Positions 30,319 to 38,796 of a stretch of 46,225 nt of DNA are shown piece by piece. A program made the position numbers and the translations under genes. This stretch comes from Actinomycetes bacterium (lineage in GTDB: Bacteria; Actinomycetota; Acidimicrobiia; Acidimicrobiales; Palsa-688). Each line of letters begins with the position of its first letter. Positions within the stretch are counted from its first letter, which is position 1. The notes under the pieces were generated by a model. It saw only the letters and a program-made list of their open reading frames with translations, was not told the origin of the DNA and did not search any database. Location: NCBI GenBank assembly GCA_021850325.1, contig JAJZMF010000002.1, positions 1-46,225 of the forward strand. Direction: 5' to 3'.

Positions 30319-33135
30319 TCAGTTCTTGAAGGTGGGCAGGTCCCAGGTGGGGGACCCGTTGATGACGCAGCCGTTGGCGCCACCGCCCGCCGGGTGCAGC
30401 GCCGGGGAACCGGCCGGGAAGGCCGTGGCCAGGGCATCGGCTATCGCAGCCGCCCGGGGGGCCGAGCCCTGTGAGCTGTAGTGGATGCCGTCGGAGATGA
30501 ACCAGGAGGGCTGGGCCATCCCGGCCCAGTTGAACACCCTCATGTTGGGGTACCGCGAGCACTCCGACACCAGGGTGCTGTCCCAGGCCTGCATGTTGGC
30601 CTCGGCGTAGGGGCCGGAGGAGAGCAGGGTCTTGACGTTGACCCAGAGCACCGGCTGGTCGCCGATGACCGACATGAGGTGCTGCACCCGGGCGGCCGCC
30701 CCCACGTTGGAGCCCACGTAGATGTCGGCCGCGTCGTTGGTCCCCAGCGCCACCACCCAGCAGCCGTGGTAGCCCGAGCGGACCAGTTCCTGGGCCATCT
30801 GGTAGGCGTCCTGGGTGCCGGGGAGGGTCTCGACCACCGAGGTCCCGCCCACGATGCGCATGACCGAGACGGACACCCCCACCCGGGCGTACTGGGCCTG
30901 GAGGCGCTGGGCGGGGTCGGGCAGGTATGCGGTGGAGACCAGGCTCTCCGAGGTGGAGTCGCCGATGTGGACCACCTCTTTGCAGCTGGTGAGCAGGTTG
31001 CCCCCGCCCGGCGGGGCCGTGGCGGTGTGCACGCTGGAGACGGTGTGCCGATGGGCGCCTGTCGTAGGCGTCGGGCCGTGGGGCTTGGCCACCGCCTTGT
31101 GGGCGTGCGCCCGGGTCGTCCCGGTACGGGTCGTGGCCGTCGCCCTACGGGCGGTCGACCGCGTAGTCGTGGCCCGGTGGGTGATCGTGGCCCGGTGGGT
31201 GGTGGAGGTGCGAAGGGCACGGGTGGTGCGCGTGGTGCGCCGGGTGCTGTGGCCCACCACCCCCGCCGAGGGCCGTGGCGCCCCGGGGCGCGCCGTGGCG
31301 GCGGTTGCCCCACCGGCGCTCCGAGCCGTGGTGGGGCTGGTGAAGGTGCCAACCAGGCCGCCCGTCGCCGCTCCCGCCAGGCCGCCCGTCGCCGCGCCTC
31401 CCGTGGCGCCCGTCGCCAGCGCCCCGGGTGGGGCGCTCGGGAAGTAGCCGGCCAGAGCGGCCACCACGGCCACCAGGGCAACAGGCACGACGGCAAAGGT
31501 GGCCCAGCGGGCGGGAGGGACGGTGCGCAGCCGGGGCTTGCGGGCGGTGAGCAACTGGTGCCAGGCCCGTCCCAGCGCCCCATGGCGGATGGGCGACTCC
31601 ACGTAGCGCCAGGAGAGGTCGGCCAGGGTGATGGTGGCCGCCACCTGCAGGAGGGCACGGGGCACGTCCAGGCCGGTGGGGTTGGCCGGGCTCGTGAGCA
31701 CGATCACCGGGTAGTGCCAGACATAGATGCCGTAGGAGCGCACGCCGAGCCAGCGCAGGGGGCGGCACCCGAGCACGGCACCCACCCGCCCCTGGGGGTG
31801 GGTGGCCGCCGCCAGCACCATCACCGTGGCCAACGAGAGCAGCACCAGGCCGCCCCGGTAGAGGAACGAGGAGTACTGGTTGGTGGCGAAGACGAGCACG
31901 GCGATGCCGACCAGGCCGGCCCAGCCCAGGGTGTTGAGCAGCCGCCTCGCCCCCGTGCCGGCGAGCGGGGCCAGGCCCGTGCTGGGCCAGACCATGGCCA
32001 GGGCCGCCCCGAAGAGCAGGCCGAAGGCCCGGGTGTCGGTCCCGTCGTAGACGCGCGAGGGGTCGAAGCTGGGGTGGTACAGCAGGGCCATCTCCAGGGC
32101 CGAGCCCACGGCCAGGACCACGGTGGCGACAGCCAGGGGCCACAGGCTGCGCCGGGTGCCGGGCACGCCCAGGTACCGGCCCAGGCGGGATGCCCAGGAG
32201 GCCCGGGGCCCACGGCCCGAGAGCCGCTCGGAGCGGGCTGCCCGGGGGGCCCGGGGAGGGCGGGGCGCCCGGGCGGCCCGGGGTGCCACCACCGGGGAGC
32301 GGCCGTGGAACATCTCGCCCAGGGCGCGCAGCTCGTCGGCCATGCCCGGGACGGGGCCGTCCAGGGCCCGGGCAGCGCCGCGTTCGGGGTCGCGGTGGCC
32401 GGCACGGCCCGCGCCGCCCTGTACCGGGCCCAGCAGGGCGGGGCCTCCCGAGCGGTAGGAGGCTGTGACGGGGGCGTACCTGCCCGCCCCCACCTCGGCC
32501 ATGGCGCGGCCGCCCACGGAGGCATAGGCCAGGTCGGCCAGGAGCGGTTCGGCAACGTCCTGGCCCGCGCTCTCCCGGCCCAGCTCGGCGTCGGCCCCCA
32601 GGTCGGCCGTGGCCCGCCGGCGCTGCCTGGCCCGCACCCAGACCAGGCCTCCCCAGAGCAGCCAGGGCCACACCAGGTAGAACTGCTCCTCCACGGCCAG
32701 CGACCACAGGTGGCCGAGCGGCGAGGGGGCCCCGAAGCGGGCGAAGTACGAGATGTGCTGGAAGGCGAGCCACCAGTTGCTCACGTAGGCCAGAGCGGCG
32801 AGCACGGCGCCCCGTAGCTGGGCCAGCTCGGAGGGCGCACCGACGGCCGCCCACACGCTGACCACGCCCAGCATCATGAACAGGGCGGGCAGGAGCCGCC
32901 GGGCGCGCCGGGCCCAGAAGGTGCGCAGGGCCAGCCCGCCCGTACGCTCCCAGGAGCTGAGCAACAGGTCCGTGATGAGGTACCCGCTCAGGGTGAAGAA
33001 GACCCCCACGCCCAGCAGGCCGCCGGGCACGAAGGGCACACCGAGGTGGAAGGCCACGACCGCTACAACGGCCAGGGCCCGCAGCCCGTCCAACCCCGGG
33101 ATGTACCTCTGGCCCCGGCCTACCGGTTCGGGCAC
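30319..33135 (-). CDS. Acyltransferase-3 / SGNH-hydrolase fusion (OafA/YrhL-like O-acetyltransferase)
   Basis: A 938-aa membrane protein, long for its family (usually 600-700). The acyltransferase-3 domain begins YIPGLDGLRALAVVAVVAFHLGVP, with the conserved His, then GVFFTLSGYLITDLLL, FWARRARRLLPAL and HLWSLAVEEQFYLVWPW; about ten membrane helices follow. A roughly 150-residue Ala/Gly/Arg/Pro-rich insertion interrupts it after WVRARQRRR. A Thr/Arg/His-rich linker (about residues 590-700) leads to a C-terminal SGNH esterase domain with VVHIGDSTSES (near 720), GTND and SDGIHYSSQG (near 880). It probably O-acetylates a cell-surface polysaccharide. GTG 33135 has AGGAGA about 5 nt upstream. Confidence 0.88.
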   Translation of the reverse strand: MPEPVGRGQRYIPGLDGLRALAVVAVVAFHLGVPFVPGGLLGVGVFFTLSGYLITDLLLSSWERTGGLALRTFWARRARRLLPALFMMLGVVSVWAAVGAPSELAQLRGAVLAALAYVSNWWLAFQHISYFARFGAPSPLGHLWSLAVEEQFYLVWPWLLWGGLVWVRARQRRRATADLGADAELGRESAGQDVAEPLLADLAYASVGGRAMAEVGAGRYAPVTASYRSGGPALLGPVQGGAGRAGHRDPERGAARALDGPVPGMADELRALGEMFHGRSPVVAPRAARAPRPPRAPRAARSERLSGRGPRASWASRLGRYLGVPGTRRSLWPLAVATVVLAVGSALEMALLYHPSFDPSRVYDGTDTRAFGLLFGAALAMVWPSTGLAPLAGTGARRLLNTLGWAGLVGIAVLVFATNQYSSFLYRGGLVLLSLATVMVLAAATHPQGRVGAVLGCRPLRWLGVRSYGIYVWHYPVIVLTSPANPTGLDVPRALLQVAATITLADLSWRYVESPIRHGALGRAWHQLLTARKPRLRTVPPARWATFAVVPVALVAVVAALAGYFPSAPPGALATGATGGAATGGLAGAATGGLVGTFTSPTTARSAGGATAATARPGAPRPSAGVVGHSTRRTTRTTRALRTSTTHRATITHRATTTRSTARRATATTRTGTTRAHAHKAVAKPHGPTPTTGAHRHTVSSVHTATAPPGGGNLLTSCKEVVHIGDSTSESLVSTAYLPDPAQRLQAQYARVGVSVSVMRIVGGTSVVETLPGTQDAYQMAQELVRSGYHGCWVVALGTNDAADIYVGSNVGAAARVQHLMSVIGDQPVLWVNVKTLLSSGPYAEANMQAWDSTLVSECSRYPNMRVFNWAGMAQPSWFISDGIHYSSQGSAPRAAAIADALATAFPAGSPALHPAGGGANGCVINGSPTWDLPTFKN
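31167..31201. repeat. 17-bp direct repeat in the acyltransferase linker
   Basis: TCGTGGCCCGGTGGGTG occurs at 31167-31183 and again at 31185-31201. On the minus strand it encodes the repeated THRAT units of the Thr-rich linker between membrane and SGNH domains. Confidence 0.8.
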
Positions 33136-33214
33136 TCAGCTCTCCTGTCCACTTCCAGAACCAACAGTGCGGGCCTCGGTGCTCCGGACGCCGGTCTGCC
33201 TACAGGCTTGGCGC

Positions 33215-33251
33215 CAGGCGCGGGCACCCCGCCCGCCTGCTCAACTTTTTT
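33215..33251 (+). terminator. Hairpin followed by a six-T run
   Basis: CAGGCGCGGGC (33215-33225) pairs with GCCCGCCTG (33231-33239), with a two-base bulge and a 5-nt loop; TTTTTT follows at 33246-33251 after six nt. It resembles an intrinsic terminator for a plus-strand transcript, though no plus-strand gene ends nearby. Confidence 0.35.
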
Positions 33252-33380
33252 GAACCCGAACGCGTTCCGCCGGGGGACCACCTGCTGAGGCCCGCAGGCC
33301 TGGGTACCCGGCATGGTGGGCCCGACGGCCTGCGCCCGCAGCGCCCACCGCCCGCCACTATATGCCACCACGCTTCCGGG

Positions 33381-33421
33381 CCGAGCCAAATACCCGCCTA
33401 CCAGCGACGTTTTTGGCTCGG
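33381..33421. repeat. 10-bp inverted repeat
   Basis: CCGAGCCAAA (33381-33390) is fully complementary to TTTGGCTCGG (33412-33421) across a 21-nt loop in the gene-free region. Function unknown. Confidence 0.6.
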
Positions 33422-33548
33422 GCAGTTCGGGCCGGGGTGCCCGGGCCAAATGCACCGGGCGGGGGCGGGCACCGCGCAGGCAACGGCCGGGTGCCCACAC
33501 GGGTAAAACATTAGCGTTTTGGCCCTGGCGGCCACCCGGGCACACCGG

Positions 33549-33588
33549 CACGGGCACACGGGCACGGGCACACGGGCACGGGCACACG
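33549..33588. repeat. 14-bp tandem repeat, 2.9 copies
   Basis: The unit CACGGGCACACGGG is repeated exactly at 33549-33562 and 33563-33576, with a partial third copy to 33588. It is a simple tandem repeat, not a CRISPR array, since no spacers are present. Confidence 0.85.
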
Positions 33589-34504
33589 CGCCCGGCCGTG
33601 CTGCCCCTGCGGCGCCCACCACGGCAACGGCGCCCCGGGCCCGTTGGAGGAACAGCGATTTTGCCGTTGTGGGACAAGGGATCTTTATGCCACCGGGGAG
33701 GTCGCGGGCAGGGCGCACCGAGGCCCGGCCGCAGTGCGCTGCGTACCGGCACCGCCGCCACCGCGACCTGCCGCCGGGCGCAAGGGGCCCGGGTAGCCCC
33801 CGGGGCCACCAGAGGGCGCCGAACAGGTGGCCCCCACCGGCGCGCGCCCGCGCCACGCGACAGCCGGGACGAGGCGGCCCGGGAGCCGGCAGCGCCGGCC
33901 GTGCCGGGCCGCTGTCCCCGGTCGTCCCCATCCCTACCCGCCCGGCCCCCCGCCCACACAGCGGCCACCGGGACCGGGCCGGACGGCGCCGCCCCGGCGG
34001 CCCGGCGGCCCGGACGAGGCCGGACGAGCTGACCGGCAAGCGCAGAAGCCCTCGTCGCAGCCGAGCGGCACCGGCAGCGGCAGGCCTGCAGGGCCTACGC
34101 GACAGGCGCGAGAGGTCCCGCGTTGGGCCGGGCCGGTGCTGGCTCCTTGCCGGCCGGCGGGCGGGGCCCGGGGCTGGAGCGGTGAGGTGGCGGCACCGGC
34201 AGCCGGTGCGCCGGGCGGGCTGGCCCACGCCGAGCCCCGTCCAAGGGCCACAGGTGGGGCGGTTGGCTGGGGGGACCGGGGGACGGCTTCGGGCCGCGGG
34301 CCGCCCGGTCGCCACGCTGGCGGGGACGCCAGGCCCTCCGAGCAGGGCTTTTGGCCGGCACCGCGCCTACCGGCCGACGAGGAGGGCCCTGCTGCCCCAG
34401 GGCCAAAGGCTAAAGTTCAACTAGAGGTTGAGGCACTCGTGGCCCGTCCTCCCGTCTTCTCCGGGGCCCCCGGGCCGGCCCCGGTACCGGCGGCCCGATC
34501 TCGC

Positions 34505-35740
34505 TCAGCCCGGCGAGGCCAGCACCGCCCGGGCAGCGCGGCGGCCGGAGACCAGGGCCCCCTGGACCGACGGGGTGTCGCGCCAGTCACCGCACACGTA
34601 GCGGCCCGGGCCGGCCAGCACGCTGCGGCGCAGGCCCGCCCCCGGGGCCAGCACGGGTTGTGCCCGGTCCACCCGGTAACGGGCAACCGGTTGCAGCTCG
34701 GAAGGGCTCACCCCGTACACCCGGGCCAGGCGCTCAGCGAGCCGGCGGTCGAGGTCGGGACCGTCCTGGGCCGGGCCGACGACGCTGGTCGACACCAGCG
34801 CCCGGCTGTCGGAGGCATAGGAAGGGGCCACAGCGGTGAGGACCACGGTGTTGGCGATGAGACGGGGACCTGGGTCGAGCACGATGAGCGGCCCGGTACC
34901 CGGGTCGGCGGGCAGGGCGTGGTAATAGGTGGTGACCGAGCGCCAAGCCGGTGGGGCCAGCTCGGGCAGCAGCCGGCAGGCGGTCGTGGCGTCCGTGGCC
35001 ACCACCACGGCACGCGCCCTCAGCTCACCACCTCCGGCCAGGGCCACCCCTCCCCCGGTCAGTGCCGTCACCTCCGCTCCCAGCCGGACGCTGCCCTCGG
35101 GCAGGGCGGCGGCCATCTGGCGGGGCAGGGCCTGCATGCCCTGGGCGGGCAGCCCCACCTGGCCCCGGACGAAGCTGCGCCAGACCAGGCGGAGGTAGCG
35201 GCCCGAAGTGGAGAGGTCGGGGTCGAGCAGCACGCCCGAGAGGAAGGGCCGGAGGAGCACCTCGAGGGCCCGGTCCCCCACGCCGGCCCGGCGCAGGACC
35301 TCCAGGGCGCTCACGTCCGTACCCGCGCTCAGGACGCCCACCGGGGCATAGCCGCACCAGGCGCTGAAGGCGGCCAGGGCCGCCTTGGCCCTCCAGCCGA
35401 TCAGCTCTGAGCCCAGCGTGGCGAGCAGGTCCCGGGGAGGGCCGGGCGGCGCCACCAGGCGGGCCGCCGTCCCGTCCCGGTGCACCACCGCCCCCTTGAC
35501 GAAGCACTGCAGGTCCAGCCGGCCGAGGTCCGCCGCCCCGGCCAGGGCCGGGTACGCCGTGTTCAGGACCTGGAAGCCCCGGTCGAGGCGGAAGCCGTCC
35601 ACCAGGTCGGTGCGCACCCTCCCCCCCACGGCGTCCGAGGCCTCCAGTACGAGCACCTGGCGCCCCGCCGCCACCAACCGGGCCGCCGCGCTGAGCCCCG
35701 CCAGGCCGGCGCCCACCACCAACACGTCCACGCTGTCCAC
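34505..35740 (-). CDS. FAD-dependent amine oxidase/desaturase-like oxidoreductase
   Basis: A 411-aa flavoprotein. The N-terminal FAD motif is VDVLVVGAGLAGLSAAARLVAAGRQVLVLEASDAVGGRVRTD, the classic opening of amine oxidase, protoporphyrinogen oxidase and phytoene desaturase-like enzymes. The C-terminal FAD contact is YVCGDWRDTPSVQGALVSGRRAA. The middle (DRGFQVLNTAYPAL, FLSGVLLDPDLSTSGRYLRLVWRSF) resembles the uncharacterised NAD(P)-binding oxidoreductases of actinobacteria. GTG 35740 has no Shine-Dalgarno; a -10-like TAGCTT ends 6 nt upstream, which fits a leaderless mRNA. It is divergent from the HPr-kinase-like/sulfotransferase pair and may or may not belong to the peptide locus. Its substrate is unknown. 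Confidence 0.82.
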   Translation of the reverse strand: MDSVDVLVVGAGLAGLSAAARLVAAGRQVLVLEASDAVGGRVRTDLVDGFRLDRGFQVLNTAYPALAGAADLGRLDLQCFVKGAVVHRDGTAARLVAPPGPPRDLLATLGSELIGWRAKAALAAFSAWCGYAPVGVLSAGTDVSALEVLRRAGVGDRALEVLLRPFLSGVLLDPDLSTSGRYLRLVWRSFVRGQVGLPAQGMQALPRQMAAALPEGSVRLGAEVTALTGGGVALAGGGELRARAVVVATDATTACRLLPELAPPAWRSVTTYYHALPADPGTGPLIVLDPGPRLIANTVVLTAVAPSYASDSRALVSTSVVGPAQDGPDLDRRLAERLARVYGVSPSELQPVARYRVDRAQPVLAPGAGLRRSVLAGPGRYVCGDWRDTPSVQGALVSGRRAARAVLASPG

Positions 35741-35917
35741 GGCTGGAAGCTACCCGCTCGCTGGCTATGCTTGGCCCCGGTCCGAGCCTCCCGAGCCGGC
35801 CCCACCGCCCACCCCAGGCGTGCGGTGAGGGGTGGCCCGTCGTGGCCAGGACCGCTCAAGGGGAAAGTCATCAGGTCTTACCGGCTTCCGGCGGAAGGAG
35901 GCCGGTCGGAGGTTTGC

Positions 35918-36760
35918 GTGCAGTTGTTGGGACCTACGCGCTGGGAGCGGGGCCGGGTACCCGCTGGCCTGGCGGGCGCCCGTCACCGCTCTCCCCTGGT
36001 GCAGGCGGAGCGCGACCAGGCCGTGTTCAGCCTGGGCAGCGTCGGGCGCTTCCTGGTGCGCCCGGGCCGGCCGGTCGTGGTGGAGGCGGCGCCAGGCGCG
36101 ACCGAGGCCGACATCGAGTGCATGCTGGCCGGCCCCGTGGCCGCCCTGCAGTGCTGCCTGGAGGGCGTGCCCTGCCTGCGGGGTGCCGCCGTTGAGATGT
36201 CGGGGCGGGGCGTGCTCATCGTCGGGGGGGCAAGGGGCACCTCCGCTCTCGCTGCCGCCCTGGCCTGCCGGGGGGCGAAGGTGGTCGCCGACTCGGTGCT
36301 CTGCACCGGGGGAGGCCCGCTCTCGGTATGGCCGGCCCCGGGCAACCCCTCCGGCCGCCTGGCCCTGTGGCCCGATGTGGCACGGGCCATAGGCCTCGAC
36401 CCGGCGCAGGGGGTGCCGGTGAGGCCCGCGCTGGGCCTGCGCCAGTTCGCGCTGGGCCCCGGTGCCACCGCTCCGGTGCCCATCTCGGCCGCGGTGATGA
36501 CCACGGTCGACTCCGCACTGGGCGGCGACCGGCCCAGCGTGGAGCGGGAGGCCATGAGCCAACTGGAGGCGGTGCGGGCTCTGCTCGACGCCAGCTGGCA
36601 CTCGCCCGTGGTGGGCGACCTCGGCCGCCGACGTGACGAGTTCGAGCACCTCACGCAGTTGGCAGCCACCGTCCCCATGTGGAGGCTGCGCCGGGCCGGT
36701 ACCACCGTGGCCGGCACTCTCGAGGAGCTGGCCCGTCAGACCGAGGAAGCCCTCGGGTGA
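35918..36760 (+). CDS. HPr-kinase-like protein with degenerate P-loop (probable pseudokinase)
   Basis: A 280-aa protein with the outline of HprK-like peptide kinases: RFLVRPGRPVVVEAAPGATEADIECMLAGPVAALQCCLEGVPCLRGAAVEM, then VLIVGGARGTSALAAALACRGAKVVADSVL, and GRLALWPDVARAIGLDPAQG (the KLWPD-type segment). The Walker A expected as GPSGxGKST is VGGARGTSA (residues 102-110), without Lys-Ser/Thr, and the usual LHAS upstream is LRGA. ATP binding is therefore probably lost. GTG 35918 has GGAGG 5 nt upstream. Its stop overlaps the sulfotransferase GTG (GTGA). It may be a scaffold or peptide-binding partner. A second, intact family member lies at the right end of the window. Confidence 0.7.
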   Translation: MQLLGPTRWERGRVPAGLAGARHRSPLVQAERDQAVFSLGSVGRFLVRPGRPVVVEAAPGATEADIECMLAGPVAALQCCLEGVPCLRGAAVEMSGRGVLIVGGARGTSALAAALACRGAKVVADSVLCTGGGPLSVWPAPGNPSGRLALWPDVARAIGLDPAQGVPVRPALGLRQFALGPGATAPVPISAAVMTTVDSALGGDRPSVEREAMSQLEAVRALLDASWHSPVVGDLGRRRDEFEHLTQLAATVPMWRLRRAGTTVAGTLEELARQTEEALG

Positions 36761-37587
36761 GCGGGCGCATGGTCTGGCTGGCCTCGTACCCCAAGTCGGG
36801 CAACACATGGCTGCGCTCGGTCTACACGGCCCTGGTGCAGGGCGCCGTGGACATCAACGCCCTCATGGGCGACGCCCTGGCCGCCACACGGGCCTTCCTC
36901 GAGGTCACCCTGGGCGTGAGGACGGCCGACCTGACCCACGACGAGGTCGACCAGCTGAGGCCACTGGCCGACGACGCCGCCGCGCCGCGCATGAGCGGGG
37001 ACCGCTGGCGCAAGGTCCACGACGCCCTACTGGCAGGCCCTGCGGGCCTTGTCGTCTCCCCCGGTGCCACCCGTGCCGCCCTGTACATCGTGCGCGACCC
37101 ACGAGACGTGGTGGTCTCTTTCGCCCACCACTCCAGCATGTCCCTGGAGGCCACCGTGGCCTACATGGCCGACCCCGGTGCCGCCTTCTACGCCGGGGAC
37201 GACGCCCGCCCCCTGCAAGTGCGCCAACGCCTGGGCACCTGGTCCCAGCACGTGCTCAGCTGGGCCGACGCCACCGCCTTCCCGGTCCACGTGCTGCGTT
37301 ACGAGGACTGCGCCGAGCAGCCGGTACAGGCCTTCGGGCAGGCCTTTGCCGCCGCCGGCCTGGAGCGGACGGAGGCGGACGTGGCAGCCGCAGTGGAGAA
37401 GGCGTCCTGGGGACGCCTCCGGGCCCAGGAGCGCGAGGTTGGCTTCCGGGAGCGAGCCGGGCACGAGGTCACCTTCTTCCGCAGGGGCAGGGCCGGGTCC
37501 TGGAGGCAGGAGCTGCCCGCCTACCTGGCACGACAGGTGGAGCGGGACCACGCCGCCGTGATGGAGCGTTTCGGCTACCTGTCCTGA
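36757..37587 (+). CDS. PAPS-dependent sulfotransferase
   Basis: A 276-aa Sulfotransfer_1-type enzyme. The 5'-phosphosulfate-binding loop SYPKSGNTWLR is at residues 10-20; the 3'-phosphate motif YIVRDPRDVVVSF is near residue 110; later segments VLRYEDC and ERDHAAVMERFGYL are typical. It transfers sulfate from PAPS to a hydroxyl or amine. GTG 36757 overlaps the upstream stop, so it is co-translated with the degenerate HprK-like protein. Its 3' end overlaps the convergent cyclase-like gene by 13 bp. Being inside a RiPP-like locus it may sulfate the peptide, whose core has Tyr, Ser and Thr; a carbohydrate or lipid acceptor is equally allowed by the motifs. Confidence 0.88.
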   Translation: MSGRMVWLASYPKSGNTWLRSVYTALVQGAVDINALMGDALAATRAFLEVTLGVRTADLTHDEVDQLRPLADDAAAPRMSGDRWRKVHDALLAGPAGLVVSPGATRAALYIVRDPRDVVVSFAHHSSMSLEATVAYMADPGAAFYAGDDARPLQVRQRLGTWSQHVLSWADATAFPVHVLRYEDCAEQPVQAFGQAFAAAGLERTEADVAAAVEKASWGRLRAQEREVGFRERAGHEVTFFRRGRAGSWRQELPAYLARQVERDHAAVMERFGYLS

Positions 37588-38789
37588 GCAGGGGGCCTGT
37601 TCTCGGCGAGCCAGGCCGCCTGCAGCATGACGAAGCTCTGCGCCGCCGGGACCGGCTTCAGCCACTCCGCCCTCAGGGCCTCGGGGTCGACCAGGCCGGG
37701 GTCGGCGCCCGCCCCCGACCAGCGACGGGCGAAGTCCCGGGCCAGGGGGCCCAGGTAGGCCGTGTTGAAGACGGCCTTGGTGCTCCGCCCGATGGTGCGC
37801 TGGGGCAGCAGGTCGCCCGCCAGGTAGGCCATGGCCGCGGCCCGGGAGCTGAAGCCGAGCCGGCCACCGGCCCGGGCCAGGGCGGCGACGAAGGCAGGCT
37901 CGAGCAGCGGGTCGCAGTGCGCTACGGCGTAGGTCGCAGCCAGCGCCGCGACGTTGGCCCTGATGAGGCTGGTCCGGCGCGATGCGAGCTCCCAGCGCAG
38001 CCCTCCCCGGGCAAGGAGCGGCTCCCCCGCCCTCTCCCAGGCGAGCTGCGAAGCCATCGCCGACAGGGCGGCAGGGCGCAGCCAGGCCCGCGGGGAGAAC
38101 GCCTCGTAACGGCGCCGGAGCAGGCGGTAGCGCACGGGCCGGGGGGCGAGCTGGGCAAGGACGGCCCGGGCTGCGGCAGGCCGGGCTGTCCAGCGGGGTG
38201 ACGACAGGGCGAAGCGGAGGTAAGTGGCCCGTCGGGGCCCGAGGACCTGGTCGCCCCCCTCCCCGCTCAGGTGGGAGCCGCCGCGGGCTGCCCCCAGGGA
38301 CTCACCGAGCACGTAGAGCATCGGAGGGAACACGACTCCGTGCCGGAGCAGGAAGCCCTGGGCCCGGGCACCGACCAGCTCCATGTCCGCTCCTGCCCCC
38401 ACGCGCTGCCAGTCGGCGAGGCCGAGGTGCCGGACCACCATCTCCTGCCATGGGCCTTCTTCGGCCTCGGGGGCGTCGCCGAAGTAGCGCGTGTACGGCA
38501 CGGGCAGAGGCAGGCCTTCCCGTCGGGCCACGTGCACAGCGACGGCCAGGACCAGCGACGAGTCCCTTCCTCCGGAAAAACTCACCAAGCAGGGTGGCTT
38601 TTGGAGCGCACCGAGCACCAACTGCTCCAACACCCCCCGGGGCCCCATTGCCCGCTCCGCCGGCCGGTCGGCCTCCGGGAGGGCCGCAGCGCCACGGCCA
38701 AGAGCCATCCCGGCTGCCTGCTCGAGGCCGCTGAGCCTCAGGAACCCCACCCCGGCGCGACCGACGGGCCCCGGTCCGGCAGCCCTCAC
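37575..38789 (-). CDS. Asparagine-synthetase-like (lasso-cyclase-like) protein lacking the glutaminase domain
   Basis: A 404-aa protein with the ATP-pyrophosphatase domain of asparagine synthetases. The PP-loop is SFSGGRDSSLV (SGGRDS at 72-77), the second nucleotide segment is LSGEGGDQVLG (175-180), and LLPQRTIGRSTKAVFNTAYL is near the C-terminus. Full AsnB and lasso cyclases have an N-terminal glutaminase-like domain; here only about 65 residues precede the PP-loop, so that domain is missing. Lasso C proteins use this chemistry to adenylate a side-chain carboxylate and close a macrolactam. GTG 38789 is only 7 nt downstream of the stop of a lasso-leader-type precursor, so the two are surely co-expressed. 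Peptide activation is the likely role. Confidence 0.82.
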   Translation of the reverse strand: MRAAGPGPVGRAGVGFLRLSGLEQAAGMALGRGAAALPEADRPAERAMGPRGVLEQLVLGALQKPPCLVSFSGGRDSSLVLAVAVHVARREGLPLPVPYTRYFGDAPEAEEGPWQEMVVRHLGLADWQRVGAGADMELVGARAQGFLLRHGVVFPPMLYVLGESLGAARGGSHLSGEGGDQVLGPRRATYLRFALSSPRWTARPAAARAVLAQLAPRPVRYRLLRRRYEAFSPRAWLRPAALSAMASQLAWERAGEPLLARGGLRWELASRRTSLIRANVAALAATYAVAHCDPLLEPAFVAALARAGGRLGFSSRAAAMAYLAGDLLPQRTIGRSTKAVFNTAYLGPLARDFARRWSGAGADPGLVDPEALRAEWLKPVPAAQSFVMLQAAWLAENRPPAQDR

Positions 38790-38796
38790 CGCGGGC

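Larger units (their letters stand above)
33136..34504. other. 1.37-kb region without a recognisable gene
   Basis: Long open frames exist on both strands but their translations are Arg/Pro/Gly/Ala-rich with no family motif, as expected of GC-rich non-coding DNA. Structure seen: a hairpin with T-run (33215-33251), a 10-bp inverted repeat (33381-33421), a 14-bp tandem repeat (33549-33588), and AT-rich islands near 33355-33370, 33508-33520 and 33655-33695. Some islands look promoter-like. It could hold promoters, a small RNA or a decayed gene. Confidence 0.5.

Noticed and set aside
30481-32817. Long plus-strand open frame opposite the acyltransferase
   Set aside because: Low-complexity translation with no domain; the minus strand has clear acyltransferase-3 and SGNH motifs.
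33549-33588. Possible CRISPR-like array
   Set aside because: It is a head-to-tail 14-bp tandem repeat without spacers, and no cas genes are present.
33398-34315. Minus-strand ORF in the gene-free region
   Set aside because: Composition is typical of random high-GC frames, several competing frames are equally open, and no motif is seen.
37575-38789. Ordinary asparagine synthetase (asnB)
   Set aside because: The N-terminal glutaminase domain with Cys2 is absent, and the gene follows a RiPP-type precursor by 7 nt.
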